Assembly: GCA_017615795.1 (NCBI GenBank)
Contig: JAFZZK010000029.1
Coordinates: 1-64,000 of the forward strand
Origin: Bacteroidales bacterium
GTDB lineage: Bacteria; Bacteroidota; Bacteroidia; Bacteroidales; WCHB1-69
DNA: 64,000 nt
Reading direction: 5' to 3'
This document shows, piece by piece, positions 34,777 to 43,318 of the stretch. Made by a program: the position numbers and the translations under genes. Numbering within the stretch: position 1 is the stretch's first letter; the number at the start of each line of letters is the position of its first letter. The notes under the pieces are model-generated. The model had not been told where the DNA came from and made no database searches. It saw only the letters and a list, made by a program, of their open reading frames with translations.

Positions 34777-35901
34777 ATGAAAATCGCTGTCAATACGCGA
34801 CTTCTTCTGAAAGACAGGCTCGAAGGAATCGGATGGTTCACGCATGAGAGCCTTCGCCGAATCGTTGCACAGCATCCTGAACATCATTTCTATTTCCTGT
34901 TCGACCGTCCATACGACGAGCAATTTGTCTATGCCTCCAATGTGACGCCGGTGGTGGCTCACCCGCAGGCGCGCCATCCCTATTTGTGGTATCTCTTTTT
35001 CGAGTGTGGCATACCCTCCAAGCTCCGTTCTATCCGGCCGGATTTGTTCCTCTCAACCGATGGCTGGATTCCGTTGCACGTGCATGACACCAAGTGCGTC
35101 AACGTGATACACGACCTTAACTTTGCCCATCATCGCGATTTTATCAAGCCTGTCGTCTTGCGCTACTACGACCGCTTCTTCCCGCGGTTCGCCCAGTCGG
35201 CAGACCGAATCGCCACCGTCTCGGAATACACACGCCAAGACATTCACCAGACGTACAATGTCCCTCTGGAAAAAATAGAGGTCGTTTACAATGGCTGTAA
35301 CGAGTTGTTCAGGCCTTTTACGCCTGAGGAACAGCAGCAGGTGCGGGAACGGTACGCCCGCGGCTGTCCGTATTTCTTGTTTGTGGGGCTGATTCATAAA
35401 CGGAAAAATCTTGCCAACATCTTTAGGGCTTTCGACGATTTCAAGTCTCGTGAGCAGTCCAACGCGAAACTGTTGGTGGTGGGTGATAAGAAATGGTGGC
35501 AGGGAGAGATTGAGGACACCTACGAGGCGATGGGTTTCAAGAATGATGTTGTGATGTTGGGCCGACAGCCGATGGAAACATTGTGCCTGCTGTACTCTTC
35601 TGCGCGTGCGTTGGTGTATGCGTCTCTGTTTGAGGGTTTTGGAATACCCATTGTGGAGGCTTTCCATGCCGAGACGGCCGTGATCACCTCCGATGTCACC
35701 TCCATGCCGGAGGTGGCGGGCGATGCCGCAATGCTCGTCGACCCTCACAGTGTGTCGCAAATTTCCGATGCAATGCTTGCGCTTTGGAAAGATGACCTGC
35801 TGCGCGATGGACTCATCGCCAAGGGACGCACTCGCCGTGAACTTTTCAGTTGGCAGCAAACCGCAGACCGGCTTTGGCATTGTGTGGAAAATGTCTTGTA
35901 A
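34777..35901 (+). CDS. Family 4 glycosyltransferase
   Basis: This 374-residue GT-B protein transfers a sugar from a nucleotide donor, probably for surface polysaccharide. MKIAVNTRLLLKDRLEGIGWFT is the N-terminal donor-free fold with the Gly loop. VNVIHDLNF and ATVSEYTRQDI are typical of the group. VYNGCNELF and LFVGLIHKRKNL mark the start of the second domain, and SLFEGFGIPIVEAF contains the E-x7-E retaining motif. The acceptor is unknown. It follows recJ by 11 bases. The M28 peptidase starts 23 bases after it. Confidence 0.87.
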   Translation: MKIAVNTRLLLKDRLEGIGWFTHESLRRIVAQHPEHHFYFLFDRPYDEQFVYASNVTPVVAHPQARHPYLWYLFFECGIPSKLRSIRPDLFLSTDGWIPLHVHDTKCVNVIHDLNFAHHRDFIKPVVLRYYDRFFPRFAQSADRIATVSEYTRQDIHQTYNVPLEKIEVVYNGCNELFRPFTPEEQQQVRERYARGCPYFLFVGLIHKRKNLANIFRAFDDFKSREQSNAKLLVVGDKKWWQGEIEDTYEAMGFKNDVVMLGRQPMETLCLLYSSARALVYASLFEGFGIPIVEAFHAETAVITSDVTSMPEVAGDAAMLVDPHSVSQISDAMLALWKDDLLRDGLIAKGRTRRELFSWQQTADRLWHCVENVL

Positions 35902-35924
35902 CGTATATCATAACACCTCCTTTC

Positions 35925-37226
35925 ATGAAAAAGAGTCTTCTTACTTTGGTGATGGCTTTGTCCCTGCTGGCGGCATTCTGCCAGGACAGCAATCAAGTGC
36001 GCCAATACATTTGCGCCCTCGCGTCGCCTGCTTTCCATGGGCGCGGTTATGCCTACAACGGTGACAGTATTGCGGCGGAATACCTGCGTGCGCAACTCCG
36101 TCAGATTGGCGTGGAACCCTTTGTGCAGGAGTATTACCACCGATACGGGTTCAATGTCTATGCTATGGAAGGAACCGTGAAGGCCGCACTCGACGGCAAG
36201 TCGCTGCGCCCGTGGGAGGATTTTGCCATGGCACCCTTTTCTCATCCTGCGGACGGGACGTTCCAGTTGTTGCCCATCAACCCGTCGGATATCTTGGATC
36301 CCGACAAGTTGCTGGATTTTTGTCAGAAGAACAGCGCGGTCCTGTCGAAAAGTCTGGTTTTCGTCGACATGTCGCTCTGCACGGATGCGGAAGATGCGAA
36401 GAAGCTCAACTCGATATTCCGTCAGCTGGCTTGGTATAACGGCCAGCTGCCGTTCAGGGGCTTCTTGGTGGCTGTGAAGGACATTCCAGTGTGGTCGTTT
36501 GCGTCGGCGCAAAGCTCGTGTGACTACGTGATGGCGTACATCCACCCCCGCAAGATGAAGAAACACTCGAAGTTGACCTTGTCCTATAGCAATGTGCTGG
36601 CTTATCATCCTACCCAGAATGTGTGTGGCATGTTGCGCGGCACAGGCGAGCCCGACAGTTTGGTGCTGATTTGCGGGCATTACGACCATCTTGGCCAGAT
36701 GGGGGAGAGCGTCATTTTTCCCGGCGCGCATGACAATGCCTCTGGTGCCTCGTCTGTACTCGACATGGCTCATTATTACAAAAAAAATCCTCCTTATTAT
36801 ACCACCTTGTTTCTGTTTTTCAGCGGGGAGGAGGCAGGCTTGATGGGATCCACGGCTTTCGTGAAGGACTCGTTGTTCGACTTTTCCAAAGTGAAGATGG
36901 TTCTCAATATAGATTTGATGTGCGGCGGTGATGACGGCATCATGATGGTGAATTCGCAGAGTGACAACACCAAGGATTTTTATCAGGCGATGGTTGACTA
37001 TAACGACGAGGCACACCTCGTCAAGGAGGTGCGTTCGCGTGCCAATGCCGCCAACAGCGACCATTATCCTTTCACGGCCAAGGGCATGCCTGCTGTGTTC
37101 ATTTACACCCTGGGCGGGCGTGTCGGCGGGTATCATAACCCCGATGACATGTGCGACAAGTGCGGGTTGGAATCGTACGAGGGCATCGTCACACTGCTGC
37201 TCAAGTCACTGGAAAAGGTGAGGTGA
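35925..37226 (+). CDS. Exported M28-family metallopeptidase
   Basis: This 433-residue zinc aminopeptidase relative has a signal peptide (MKKSLLTLVMALSLLAAFCQ). An open frame from 35850 would add 25 residues overlapping the glycosyltransferase gene and is rejected. The M28 metal-binding residues are visible: GHYDHLG (His/Asp), PGAHDNASG (bridging Asp), FFSGEEAGLMGS (catalytic Glu and metal Glu), NIDLMCGG (Asp) and GYHNPDD (His). A region of about 170 residues between the signal and the catalytic domain resembles a protease-associated segment. It is probably periplasmic and trims peptides. Confidence 0.87.
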   Translation: MKKSLLTLVMALSLLAAFCQDSNQVRQYICALASPAFHGRGYAYNGDSIAAEYLRAQLRQIGVEPFVQEYYHRYGFNVYAMEGTVKAALDGKSLRPWEDFAMAPFSHPADGTFQLLPINPSDILDPDKLLDFCQKNSAVLSKSLVFVDMSLCTDAEDAKKLNSIFRQLAWYNGQLPFRGFLVAVKDIPVWSFASAQSSCDYVMAYIHPRKMKKHSKLTLSYSNVLAYHPTQNVCGMLRGTGEPDSLVLICGHYDHLGQMGESVIFPGAHDNASGASSVLDMAHYYKKNPPYYTTLFLFFSGEEAGLMGSTAFVKDSLFDFSKVKMVLNIDLMCGGDDGIMMVNSQSDNTKDFYQAMVDYNDEAHLVKEVRSRANAANSDHYPFTAKGMPAVFIYTLGGRVGGYHNPDDMCDKCGLESYEGIVTLLLKSLEKVR

Positions 37227-37241
37227 CGCAAGAATAGGGGA

Positions 37242-37273
37242 TAAAAAAACGGAAGCATTACAAATGCTTCCGT
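37242..37273 (-). terminator. Terminator of the initiator tRNA gene
   Basis: Perfect ten-base stem (37249-37258 with 37264-37273) with a five-base loop. On the minus strand it is followed by a run of T residues, six bases after the encoded CCA end of the tRNA. Confidence 0.85.
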
Positions 37274-37278
37274 TGGCT

Positions 37279-37353
<75 letters not shown>

Positions 37354-37366
37354 ATGTTTACGGCTG

Positions 37367-37374
37367 CAAAAATA
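37367..37374 (-). promoter_or_regulatory. -7 box for the initiator tRNA
   Basis: On the minus strand the bases read TATTTTTG, 13 bases before the tRNA 5' end. Confidence 0.6.
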
Positions 37375-37434
37375 CAATTTTTTTCGATATGTCTTTTGAA
37401 TGAAAAAAATATTTTTTTCGTATTGATTTTTTTG

Positions 37435-37442
37435 TATTTTTG
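37435..37442 (+). promoter_or_regulatory. -7 box for rpsA
   Basis: TATTTTTG follows a T-run, leaving a leader of about 70 bases before the first ATG at 37517. Confidence 0.6.
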
Positions 37443-37516
37443 CACACTTCTTTCGTAAGAGGCTCTGCGACTGAGTATCAATAAATTAACCTCATAGTTT
37501 AATCTTTAAAAACCTA

Positions 37517-39550
37517 ATGTCCGAGGTAAAACAGGACAAAATTTTTATGTCAGAAGAAATCATCAACAACCCCGAAGAGCAAGCCGCACAGGTTGAGAAT
37601 CAGGTTGAGAACGTGGTCGATGCCGCAAATGAGGCCGTTGAAACTGCCGCAGAAGCTGCTGAAACTGTTGCTGAGGTTGCCGAAGTTGCAACAGAAGCTG
37701 TTGAAAACGTCGCCGAGGCTCCCGCAGAAGAGCCCAAGGCCCCGAGACCCCGCAAGATGAGAGAATTTGAAAACGCCTACGGCTCTCTTGAGAATTTCGA
37801 TTGGAATAAGATCGACACGGAGGAATCCAGATATTCTGCCGATGAGAAAGCTCGCCTGGAGGATCTTTACACCAAGTCCTTCAAGTCCATCGACGAGAAC
37901 GCCGTTATCATGGGTAAAGTCGTTTCCATCAACTCCCGCGAAGTGGTCGTCAACATTGGCTTCAAGTCCGACGGCGTCATCAATGCTTCCGAACTTCGCT
38001 ACAACCCCGACCTTAAGATCGGCGACGAAATCGAAGTCTATGTGGAAAGCCAGGAAGATGCCAACGGCCAACTTCAACTTTCCCACAAACGCGCCCTCAT
38101 CCTCAAGTCTTGGCAGCGCGTCAACGAAGCCTACGACAACCAGGAGATCATCACCGGTTACGTCAAGGGCAAGACCAAAGGCGGTCTCATCGTCGACATC
38201 TTCGGCATCGAGGCTTTCTTGCCGGGTTCCCAGATCGACGTCAAACCCATTCGCGACTACGACGTGTATGTTGACAAGACCATGGAATTCAAGGTTGTCA
38301 AGATCAACCACGAGTACAAGAATGTCGTGGTCTCCCACAAGGCTCTCATCGAAGCTGAGCTCGAAGCCCAAAAGGACGAGATTATCAGCAAGCTCGAAAA
38401 GGGTCAGATCATCGAAGGTACCGTCAAGAACATCGTTTCTTACGGCGCATTTGTCGACTTGGGCGGTGTGGACGGACTTATCCACATCACCGACCTGTCT
38501 TGGGGTCGTATCACCAACCCCGAAGAGGTCGTCCAACTCGACCAGAAAATCAACGTCGTCATCTTGGGATTCGACGAGGGCAAAAAGCGCATCGCGTTGG
38601 GTCTCAAACAACTCACCCCGCATCCTTGGGACAAGCTCGACCCGAATTTGCAGGTTGGCGACAAGGTGAAGGGCAAAGTTGTTGTGGTCAACGACTACGG
38701 CGCTTTCGTGGAAATCATCCCGGGCGTGGAAGGTCTTATCCACGTTTCAGAAATGTCTTGGTCCCAGCACTTACGCACTGCCAAGTATTTCTACAAGGAA
38801 GGCGACGAAGTCGAAGCCGTCATCCTTACCCTCAACCGCGAAGAGCGTAAGATGTCCCTCGGCGTCAAGCAACTCAAACCGGATCCTTGGATTGACATTC
38901 TCACCAAGTATCCTGTTGGCTCCAAGCACACGGCTATCGTTCGTAATTTCACCAACTTCGGTATTTTCGTTGAACTCGAAGAGGGCGTGGATGGCTTGAT
39001 TCACATCTCTGACCTCTCTTGGTCCAAGAAAATCAAACATCCGTCTGAATTCACCAAGACTGATGCTGAAATCGAAGTGGTGGTCCTGGAAGTCGACATC
39101 GAGAACCGTCGTCTCAGTTTGGGTCACAAGCAACTCGAGGAGAATCCCTGGGATGTATACGAAACCGTCTTCACCGTCGGTTCTGTTCACCAAGGTACTA
39201 TCACCTCTATCAACGACAAGGGCGCGGTTGTTGCCCTGCCGTACAACATCGAGGGCTTTGCTTTCAACCGCAACTTGCTGAAGGAAGACAAATCCACCGC
39301 TAAGGTTGGTGAAACATTGGATTTCATGGTAGTCGATTTTTCCAAGGAAGCCAAGAAGATCCACCTTTCCCACACCAAGACCTGGCAGATGACCAAGGAA
39401 GACGAAGAGCGCATGAAAGAAGAGAGCGCCCGCAAGCAAGCCAAGGAAATCGCCAAGGTTAACGAAAGCAATGTGGAAAAAGCCACCCTGGGTGACCTTG
39501 ACGTTCTTCAATCCCTCAAGGAAAACCTCGAAAAGGAAGAGCTTAATTAA
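37517..39550 (+). CDS. rpsA: Ribosomal protein S1
   Basis: RNA-binding protein of the small ribosomal subunit that helps mRNA reach the ribosome. The 677-residue protein has six S1 motifs at roughly residues 130-640. The third to fifth carry the best-preserved cores (e.g. GAFVDLGGVDGLIHITDLSW). Before them is an extension of about 75 residues made almost only of Glu, Ala, Val and Thr, ending in a basic PRPRK. Bacteroides S1 proteins known to me lack so long a tail. The ATG at 37547 would shorten the protein by 10 residues and is an alternative start. Confidence 0.95.
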   Translation: MSEVKQDKIFMSEEIINNPEEQAAQVENQVENVVDAANEAVETAAEAAETVAEVAEVATEAVENVAEAPAEEPKAPRPRKMREFENAYGSLENFDWNKIDTEESRYSADEKARLEDLYTKSFKSIDENAVIMGKVVSINSREVVVNIGFKSDGVINASELRYNPDLKIGDEIEVYVESQEDANGQLQLSHKRALILKSWQRVNEAYDNQEIITGYVKGKTKGGLIVDIFGIEAFLPGSQIDVKPIRDYDVYVDKTMEFKVVKINHEYKNVVVSHKALIEAELEAQKDEIISKLEKGQIIEGTVKNIVSYGAFVDLGGVDGLIHITDLSWGRITNPEEVVQLDQKINVVILGFDEGKKRIALGLKQLTPHPWDKLDPNLQVGDKVKGKVVVVNDYGAFVEIIPGVEGLIHVSEMSWSQHLRTAKYFYKEGDEVEAVILTLNREERKMSLGVKQLKPDPWIDILTKYPVGSKHTAIVRNFTNFGIFVELEEGVDGLIHISDLSWSKKIKHPSEFTKTDAEIEVVVLEVDIENRRLSLGHKQLEENPWDVYETVFTVGSVHQGTITSINDKGAVVALPYNIEGFAFNRNLLKEDKSTAKVGETLDFMVVDFSKEAKKIHLSHTKTWQMTKEDEERMKEESARKQAKEIAKVNESNVEKATLGDLDVLQSLKENLEKEELN

Positions 39551-39571
39551 TCCAAATGCTAAATAAGTATG

Positions 39572-39602
39572 AAAGGTCGACCGAATGGTCGGCCTTTTTT
39601 TT
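39572..39602 (+). terminator. Terminator after rpsA
   Basis: Stem 39575-39582 with 39587-39594 (one G-U pair), loop GAAT, followed by a run of T residues. Confidence 0.85.
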
Positions 39603-39623
39603 TATTTTCGCGCCGCAAAAAAA

Positions 39624-40412
39624 ATGGAGATGAAAAAACTCTTTTTGATATATATATCGTTGATAATAAGTTGTATGGCCTTTATGGTCCCTGCATCGGC
39701 CCAGCGTTTTATAGGCTATGTCGCGGCAGGAGCCAACTTCGCTCAAGTGGAAGGCGACGACCAACATGGCTTCACCAAAGTGGGTGTCAACGCAGGATTG
39801 GGGCTGAAACTTCCCTTGAACCGCAAGCAGAATATGTCCTTGCTGCTGGAACTGCTTTATTCCCAAAAAGGTTCCTACCATAAGGCGGTACCCAACAATT
39901 TCTTCGATACCATTGTCGGTGCGCAAATAGACCCCACGGTGCCATTCAAGAGAATTTTCTACCGCATCACGTTGGACTATGTCGAGGTGCCGCTGATGTT
40001 CCGCTATGAAGATTTCCGGTCGGGCTTGTCCATCAGTGCAGGCATTGCCTGGAGCCGCCTCGTCCGTGCCCGCGAGATATACAAGGGATATACCTATACG
40101 ACGAACCTCAGGTCGGGCACCTACAAAAAAAACGACTGGTCAGGGTTGATAGATGTCGATATTCGTCTCTATAAGAACCTTTCACTTGGAATCCGTTGGG
40201 AGATGTCGTTAGTGCCCATTCGGGAAATGCAAGTCGGGTTCTATCATAATGGCTCGTATACGGAATGGGAATGGCGAAGGATGCGCAATCATGTTCTGTC
40301 GGCGCGCCTTTGCTATTATATCAATGAAAAATACGTGAAAAACACCAAGACCAACAACAAAGGGGAACGTATTGGCACCCCGTGGATAAGAGAAATTCCA
40401 GACTATGACTAA
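39624..40412 (+). CDS. Outer-membrane beta-barrel protein (PorT-like fold)
   Basis: The 262-residue protein has a signal peptide (MKKLFLIYISLIISCMAF, cleavage near ASAQ) and strands typical of the Bacteroidota small-barrel family: GYVAAGANFAQVEGD, GLGLKLPL, LLELLYSQKGS, LDYVEVPLMFRY and GIAWSRLV. The longer frame starts inside the rpsA terminator and was rejected; ATGs at 39624 and 39630 are both possible. The function is unknown. It overlaps the next lipoprotein gene by eight bases, suggesting the two products act together. Confidence 0.75.
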   Translation: MEMKKLFLIYISLIISCMAFMVPASAQRFIGYVAAGANFAQVEGDDQHGFTKVGVNAGLGLKLPLNRKQNMSLLLELLYSQKGSYHKAVPNNFFDTIVGAQIDPTVPFKRIFYRITLDYVEVPLMFRYEDFRSGLSISAGIAWSRLVRAREIYKGYTYTTNLRSGTYKKNDWSGLIDVDIRLYKNLSLGIRWEMSLVPIREMQVGFYHNGSYTEWEWRRMRNHVLSARLCYYINEKYVKNTKTNNKGERIGTPWIREIPDYD

Positions 40413-41523
40413 ACATACCTATATGGGTCGCATAATGGCGGCCTTGATGCCGTTGGCACTGCTCTTCAGCGCTTGCAACGATACTCCAGACCTTACAGCC
40501 GACTACAAGGATATCTCCATTGCGTATGGCATCCTCAATATCAATGATCCCATACACTATTTCAAGGTCTACAAAGGCTTCTTGACAGATGAGAATACCA
40601 TAGTGCAGGCATCCCAGTGGGAAAATATCTATTACCCTATCGATTCGATAGAGGTTAGGTTTGAAGAATATAATGCACAGGGCATTCGTCAACGCAGTGC
40701 GGTGCTCGATACGACTACCGCGATAAACAAGGAGTCCGGCTATTTCGCCAACCCGCGCCAGCTCCTTTATTACTCGACATGGACACTTAATCCTCAGTGC
40801 AAGTATCGCTTGGTGATTAAAAACAAGCGGAGCGGCAAGGAAGTCTATGCGGAGACGAATGTGGTGGATAATTGCAAGTTTACGCGTCCGTTGAGCCAAA
40901 ATCCCTTCAGCTCGGATTCCCCCACCGATGTCGCCCCTACGTTCCTGGTGGAGGGTGGCGGCGGTTTGTCCACGCGCGACCGCAATGTCGCCATTAGCGA
41001 CTTCTATATCACATTCCATTATATAGAAGTGAACAACAATACACAGCAAGTTGAGCATAAAACCATCAAAAAGAAGATGAATTCAGGTTTTATGATGCCC
41101 CAGTCCAACGGAAATATAACGTTTGACAAGTTCAAGCCTTCCGATTTGTTGAGCATGATTGCTCAGGGCATGTCTCCCGATAACAGCTTAACACGCTACG
41201 TGGATACGGTGGACGGCCGCCCCTATTTCTGCTTGGAGGTGGATGCATGGCTGGCAAATTCCGAGTTCAACAATTACTACAATATCTCCAACCCCCATGG
41301 CGACATCGTGCAGCAGCGGATGGAGTATACGAACTTTGTTTCCGAAGGAGGCGATGCGTATGGTTTGCTCGCGTCTCGCAATAAATGCAGGATAATCCTG
41401 AAATTTGACAATACAACGGGTCACAACGAGGATTCGCTCGTGAGGGGACACTTCACCAAGAACTTGAATTTCGATTATTATCGAAACTCGCCGGAATTTT
41501 TTGAAGTAGTGAATTATAAATAA
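40405..41523 (+). CDS. Lipoprotein of an uncharacterised Bacteroidota family
   Basis: The 372-residue protein has a lipobox (LALLFSAC), so it is lipid-anchored, most likely at the outer membrane. The mature region starts with an acidic DYKDISIAYGIL segment and later YRLVIKNKRSG, a pattern I associate with uncharacterised Bacteroidota lipoproteins of beta-sandwich type. No enzyme motif was found. The start overlaps the end of the barrel gene by eight bases (translational coupling). A bidirectional terminator follows immediately. Confidence 0.68.
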   Translation: MTKHTYMGRIMAALMPLALLFSACNDTPDLTADYKDISIAYGILNINDPIHYFKVYKGFLTDENTIVQASQWENIYYPIDSIEVRFEEYNAQGIRQRSAVLDTTTAINKESGYFANPRQLLYYSTWTLNPQCKYRLVIKNKRSGKEVYAETNVVDNCKFTRPLSQNPFSSDSPTDVAPTFLVEGGGGLSTRDRNVAISDFYITFHYIEVNNNTQQVEHKTIKKKMNSGFMMPQSNGNITFDKFKPSDLLSMIAQGMSPDNSLTRYVDTVDGRPYFCLEVDAWLANSEFNNYYNISNPHGDIVQQRMEYTNFVSEGGDAYGLLASRNKCRIILKFDNTTGHNEDSLVRGHFTKNLNFDYYRNSPEFFEVVNYK

Positions 41524-41551
41524 AAAAAAGCACCAGTTGGTGCTTTTTTTT
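41522..41551. terminator. Bidirectional terminator
   Basis: Six G-C-rich base pairs (41530-41535 with 41538-41543) are flanked by an A-run on the left and a T-run on the right, so it can stop transcription of the lipoprotein gene and of the convergent GH20 gene. Confidence 0.88.
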
Positions 41552-43146
41552 TATCTCTTGCGGAAAGCAGTGTGCATTTCCACTTTGTTTTGGAACTTCT
41601 TCCAATCTTTATGCGAAGGGTCTGTCCAGACGCATTCAGCCAATGCGCAGATGCGCGGGTAGATCATGTAGTCGGCTTGTTCGGGCGTGTTGATGAACTC
41701 CGTCCATAGGTTGCACTGGCCGCCGAGGATGTGTTGCTTTGCCTTGTCGCTCAGCCCGGCTGGCATGGGGTCGAAGGAATAGGCCTTCTCCAGGGTGATG
41801 AGCCCGGTCATGGCAAGCGGTTCCTTTTCAGGGTCGTCTTGGTAGAAATTGAAGTAGCAGTGCGAGGTGGGACAGCGGATGATGTCGTTGCCATGGTTGG
41901 CCGCGATGACAGCGGCCTTGGGGTCTTGCCAACTCATGATGGTCGACATGTTGACCATGTCCTCAGATACGATGTCATCCCAGATGATGGCTTTCTTGTC
42001 GAGTTTTTTCAAGTATTTTTCGATTTCGTTCATCAACCATTGCTGCAGGGCCATTTCGTCCTTGAGTTGCTTGTCGGCGATGCGTTGCTGGCATTTGGGG
42101 CAGACTTGCCAGTTGTCGTTGAAGGCTTCGTCGCCACCAATGTGGATGTAAGGGTAGGGGAAGAGTTCTGCGACTTCCTGTAGGACATCCTTGTAGAACT
42201 CGAGCACGCCGTCGTTGCCGGCGCACATGATGGCCTTGGGCGGCCAATAGGGGCCGACGGCCACGGTGTAGGGATAATTGTCGCAGGCGAACTGCGGGTA
42301 GGCGGCGAGGATGGCGCTGCAATGGCCTGGGATTTCGATTTCGGGGATGACATCGATGTTGCGGGCGGCAGCGTATGCGATGATTTCACGGACTTGGTCT
42401 TTGGTGTAGAATCCGCCATACGTCATGGGCTCGTCTGGAAGGACAGGGTGCAGGGTGTCCCATTTGCTGCGCTCTGGACGCCAGGCCCCCTTTTGGGTCA
42501 GAGCCGGGTATTTGTCGATCTGGATGCGCCAGCCATGGTCGTCTGTCAAGTGCCAATGGAACTTGTTGAGCTTGTAGACGGCCATGCGGTCGAGGTATTT
42601 CTTGATATAGTCTGTGTCAAAAAAGTGGCGCGACACGTCAAGATGTGCTCCGCGGTAAGCGAAGCGCGGACGGTCCTTGATCTTGGCGCACGGGATGGTG
42701 GGCTTGCCGCCGTCCGCGAGAAGAGATCCATAGCTCATCTGCTTGAGCGTCTGGAAGGCATAGAACAGACCTGCGGCACTGTTGGCGCGAGCAACGATGC
42801 GCCTGCCCGTAATGGTCAGTTCGTAGCCCTCATCTCCCAAAGACTTGTCGTTTTTCTGGTTGACCTCGAAGAGGATGCTGTTCTTGCCGGCACTCTCCGC
42901 GTCTCCCAAGTTCGGGCGGAGCTTGAAAAACTTCGTGTACTGCTCTCTGATCGTGTTCTGGATGTCACGTTTATCTTCAGGAAAGTTGCTGAAGCAGAGA
43001 AATGTTTCTTCATCTAATGAAAAATGTCCCTTCTTGGGCGAGCATTCCAAAGGCTCCGGAATGACTGCAATCGGCTCCATTTTTTGGCAACTGTCTGCAA
43101 AAATAAGCGTTAAGAATAAGATAATGAGTAGGTTAATATGTTTCAT
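41551..43146 (-). CDS. GH20 beta-N-acetylhexosaminidase lipoprotein
   Basis: Removes terminal GlcNAc/GalNAc from glycans. The 531-residue protein has a lipobox (LIFADSC), so it is anchored in the envelope, and an N-terminal GH20b domain (about residues 25-150). The catalytic barrel follows, with HFHWHLTDDHGW-like HWHLTDDHGWRI, EIEIPGHCSA, and IHIGGDEAF with Asp339-Glu340, the substrate-assisted catalytic pair. The closing segment contains WTEFINTPEQADYMIYPR. It is convergent with the lipoprotein gene and divergent from the VWA-barrel gene. A TATCTTCG box at 43167-43174 (minus) may drive it. Confidence 0.94.
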   Translation of the reverse strand: MKHINLLIILFLTLIFADSCQKMEPIAVIPEPLECSPKKGHFSLDEETFLCFSNFPEDKRDIQNTIREQYTKFFKLRPNLGDAESAGKNSILFEVNQKNDKSLGDEGYELTITGRRIVARANSAAGLFYAFQTLKQMSYGSLLADGGKPTIPCAKIKDRPRFAYRGAHLDVSRHFFDTDYIKKYLDRMAVYKLNKFHWHLTDDHGWRIQIDKYPALTQKGAWRPERSKWDTLHPVLPDEPMTYGGFYTKDQVREIIAYAAARNIDVIPEIEIPGHCSAILAAYPQFACDNYPYTVAVGPYWPPKAIMCAGNDGVLEFYKDVLQEVAELFPYPYIHIGGDEAFNDNWQVCPKCQQRIADKQLKDEMALQQWLMNEIEKYLKKLDKKAIIWDDIVSEDMVNMSTIMSWQDPKAAVIAANHGNDIIRCPTSHCYFNFYQDDPEKEPLAMTGLITLEKAYSFDPMPAGLSDKAKQHILGGQCNLWTEFINTPEQADYMIYPRICALAECVWTDPSHKDWKKFQNKVEMHTAFRKR

Positions 43147-43243
43147 AGCAAAGGTGTTTTGAACGGCGAAGATACGAAAAGATATTCAGATACAACGGTT
43201 AGCAATTTTTTTTAAAAAGCGGAAATTCAGCTTTTTTATTGGA

Positions 43244-43251
43244 TATCTTTG
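43244..43251 (+). promoter_or_regulatory. -7 box for the VWA-barrel gene
   Basis: TATCTTTG after a T-run, 67 bases before the ATG at 43319, matches TAnnTTTG. Confidence 0.55.
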
Positions 43252-43318
43252 CTTCGCTTTTTGGTGTATTATGCAATAAAAGCAGGTTATTAGAGTTTAG
43301 AAATAAATTTTTGTGATT

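Noticed and set aside
37360-37516. An S1-binding or autoregulatory RNA structure in the rpsA leader
   Set aside because: The leader is AT-rich and I could not find a convincing stem.
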